Positions 62,149 through 64,000 of a stretch of DNA of 64,000 bases are shown piece after piece. The notes below the pieces were generated by a model that was not told the origin of the DNA, searched no databases, and was given only the letters and a program-made list of their open reading frames with translations. Every line of letters starts with the position of its first letter. The first letter of the stretch is position 1. The DNA comes from an uncultured Bacteroidales bacterium. GTDB taxonomy: Bacteria > Bacteroidota > Bacteroidia > Bacteroidales > Paludibacteraceae. The stretch covers positions 1 through 64,000 of the forward strand of contig CACXCA010000058.1 in the NCBI GenBank assembly GCA_902766045.1. The letters are read 5' to 3'. The position numbers and the translations under genes are program-made.

Positions 62149-64000
62149 ATGGAAAATAAAGAAATAGGATTCGTTCGCGTTGCCAGTGCTATCCCAGTGG
62201 TGGAGATAGCTAATCCTAAAGTGAATGCCGATAGAATCATATCGCTGATAGAAAAAGCAGCACAAGAGAATGTTAAAGTTGTATGTTTCCCAGAACTTTG
62301 TCTTACGGGTTATACTTGTTCCGACCTCTTTTACCAACGCACTTTGATTGAAGAGACGCAAAGACAGCTCCTTAGAATAAATGAGGCGGCTGGTCGGCAT
62401 GGACTCTATGCCATTGTGGGGGCACCCTACTATCGTGAGGGTAAACTATATAATGCCGCTTTCGTGGCTGGTACGGGCGAACGCTTCTTCCATACAGAGG
62501 TGGATAAACAATACTTGCCAAGCAATAATGAGTTTTACGAGAAGCGTTGGTTCACACCTGGATTCGGTGAGAAGAGACAGATCTTTGAGGTCGATGGACT
62601 AAGATTCGGCATCGAGATCTGCGAAGACTTATGGATGCCTGCATCCCCAAGTGACGAGCTCTGTCTGGCGGGTGCGGAGATTATCTTCAACCTCTCTGCC
62701 AGTGATGAACTGATTGGCAAGGAGGCTTACCGCCGTCAATTGGTGAAGCAGAAGTCTGCCACGAATGTGTGTGCCTACATCTATACGGGCTCTGGGTTCG
62801 GAGAGAGCAGTACCGACCTTGTTTTCTCTGGCACTGCCATCATCACTGAAAATGGTAGTCTGTTGGCTACGTCGGAACGTTTCTCTTTCAAAGAACAGCT
62901 CACCGTTGCCGATATTGACGTACAGCGATTGCAGGCGGATCGTCTGCGCAACTCCGCTTTCATCATCGGTAATCAGAATCCTAACAAGAAAAACGAGATT
63001 GAAATCACGCACCTTGATTCAATCGAGATATATGCCAATCCATCGGATGTGACACGCACATTCGCACCTCATCCGTTCGTTCCGCCAGAGGACGAGATGA
63101 AGACTCGTTGCAACGAGATCTTTTCCATCCAAGTGGGTGGACTGGCAACACGCTTGTATCACACCGGCATCCAAAAGGCGGTTGTGGGCATTAGTGGAGG
63201 TCTCGACTCTACACTCGCACTGCTTGTGATGGTGAAGACATTCGACAAACTAGGTCTTCCGCGTAAAAACATTGTCGGCATCACAATGCCTGGTTTTGGT
63301 ACTACCGGTCGTACCTATCACAATTCACTCAATATGATGAAGAGTCTGGGTATCTCTATCAAGGAGGTAGATATCAAACCGGCATGCTTGCAGCACCTAA
63401 AGGATATTGATCATGACCTTTCCGTGCTGGATGTCACTTACGAGAATACACAGGCGCGTGAGAGAACACAGATCTTGATGGATTATGCCAATAAGATTGG
63501 TGGATTGGTGGTTGGAACGGGCGACTTGTCTGAGTTGGTGTTGGGTTGGGCAACCTACAACGGCGACCACATGAGTATGTATGCTGTCAATACATCGATT
63601 CCGAAGACATTGGTGAGATACTTGGTGAAATATGCCGCTCTTTATGAGATGGATGAGGCTGCAAAGGAGACGTTGTTGGATGTCTGCGACACACCCGTCA
63701 GTCCGGAACTTCTTCCTGCCGACGATAAAGGAGAGATTGCACAAAAGACAGAAGATTTGGTGGGACCTTACGAACTACATGATTTCTTCATCTACTACAC
63801 CCTTCGTTTCGGTTTGTCACCTACAAAGATTTACTTTATGGCACGCAAGGCGTTTGAAGGTAAATATGATAATGCGACGATATTGAAGTGGATGCGCACG
63901 TTCTATTGGCGTTTCTTTGCACAACAGTTTAAGAGAAGCTGTATGCCAGATGGTCCGAAGGTAGGTAGTGTCAACCTCTCACCACGAGGTGATTGGAGAA
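62149..64000 (+). CDS. nadE: Glutamine-dependent NAD+ synthetase, 3' end cut by the window
   Basis: 617 codons are visible from the ATG at 62149 (MENKEIGFVRVASAIPVVEI) with no stop before the edge. The N-terminal nitrilase/glutaminase domain has the catalytic Glu49 in FPELCLTGY, Lys in VDKQYLPSNNEF (about 117) and Cys in GIEICEDLWMP (about 160). The C-terminal synthetase domain has the P-loop GISGGLDSTLAL (about 348-359), the GDLSELVLGWATYNGDHMSMY motif and DTPVSPELLP. It makes NAD+ from deamido-NAD+, ATP and glutamine. About 650 residues are normal for the family, so little is missing. GC content is higher than in many neighbours. Confidence 0.97.
   Translation, partial: MENKEIGFVRVASAIPVVEIANPKVNADRIISLIEKAAQENVKVVCFPELCLTGYTCSDLFYQRTLIEETQRQLLRINEAAGRHGLYAIVGAPYYREGKLYNAAFVAGTGERFFHTEVDKQYLPSNNEFYEKRWFTPGFGEKRQIFEVDGLRFGIEICEDLWMPASPSDELCLAGAEIIFNLSASDELIGKEAYRRQLVKQKSATNVCAYIYTGSGFGESSTDLVFSGTAIITENGSLLATSERFSFKEQLTVADIDVQRLQADRLRNSAFIIGNQNPNKKNEIEITHLDSIEIYANPSDVTRTFAPHPFVPPEDEMKTRCNEIFSIQVGGLATRLYHTGIQKAVVGISGGLDSTLALLVMVKTFDKLGLPRKNIVGITMPGFGTTGRTYHNSLNMMKSLGISIKEVDIKPACLQHLKDIDHDLSVLDVTYENTQARERTQILMDYANKIGGLVVGTGDLSELVLGWATYNGDHMSMYAVNTSIPKTLVRYLVKYAALYEMDEAAKETLLDVCDTPVSPELLPADDKGEIAQKTEDLVGPYELHDFFIYYTLRFGLSPTKIYFMARKAFEGKYDNATILKWMRTFYWRFFAQQFKRSCMPDGPKVGSVNLSPRGDWR

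Overview
The window comes from the genome of a low-GC member of the Bacteroidota, most probably order Bacteroidales. Evidence: a short primary sigma factor without region 1.1 (56020-56889); many promoters with the Bacteroidota -7 box TAnnTTTG; three secreted proteins with type IX secretion (T9SS) style C-terminal tails; a DUF4295 gene next to rpmG/rpmB; and a DUF2723 giant membrane protein. The genus cannot be fixed by eye. Housekeeping genes (rpoD-type sigma, rpmB/rpmG, pyrE, pta/ackA, purD, purE, folK, nadE) show that this is chromosome-class DNA, not a small plasmid.

Layout. 1-118: 5' part of a small Cys-containing protein. 253-11604: a long minus-strand type I restriction-modification operon, hsdM > DUF1016 nuclease > hsdS > AAA ATPase > TOPRIM/DUF4435 > hsdR > YgjP-like metallopeptidase > 49-aa ORF > membrane protein. 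The ATPase-TOPRIM pair is visibly more AT-rich than hsdM/hsdR and looks like a second defence module (PARIS/OLD-like) nested in the operon. 11956-13956: a divergent CbbX/SpoVK-type AAA+ protein. 14045-18223: a BspA-type surface protein. 18533-21912: pyrE > SRPBCC > pta > ackA. 22104-23252: a GH5 lipoprotein. 23448-24064: rpmB > rpmG > DUF4295. 24241-25494: a cinA-like gene with an eroded N-terminal domain.

25495-28517: the standout region. A 1.6-kb non-coding stretch holds 22 copies of an iteron with core TGCGGA on both strands, partly as three tandem units of about 295 bp, and leads directly into a plasmid-type Rep_3 initiator gene. About 24 kb further on is a plasmid-type parA plus small ribbon-helix-helix-like partner (51908-53083), followed by a 0.6-kb extremely AT-rich non-coding stretch. 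Together these suggest a replication/partition system of plasmid ancestry living among essential genes: a secondary-chromosome origin, an integrated replicon, or a domesticated initiator.

28532-35536: DUF2723 glycosyltransferase-like > polysaccharide deacetylase > purD > polytopic membrane protein > YqaA/DedA-like. 35725-42115: DUF805 and RDD genes divergent from a SpoIIM-DUF4129-DUF4350-MoxR-DUF58 cluster. 42312-43436: WecA/MraY-like transferase. 43640-49528: a 1962-aa T9SS type B surface protein. 49788-51326: YifB/ComM ATPase. 53695-56889: sigma factor > purE > folK > ybeY > GH25. 57071-58780: DUF4832/DUF4874 secreted protein.

58842-62000: an accessory patch. A degenerate nucleotidyltransferase-like gene lies between two direct copies of a [palindrome + 3' end of a DUF4143 ATPase gene] segment; the second copy is attached to the full ATPase gene. 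Short tandem repeats precede both genes. 62149-64000: nadE, cut by the window edge. No tRNA, rRNA, CRISPR array or intact insertion sequence was recognised.
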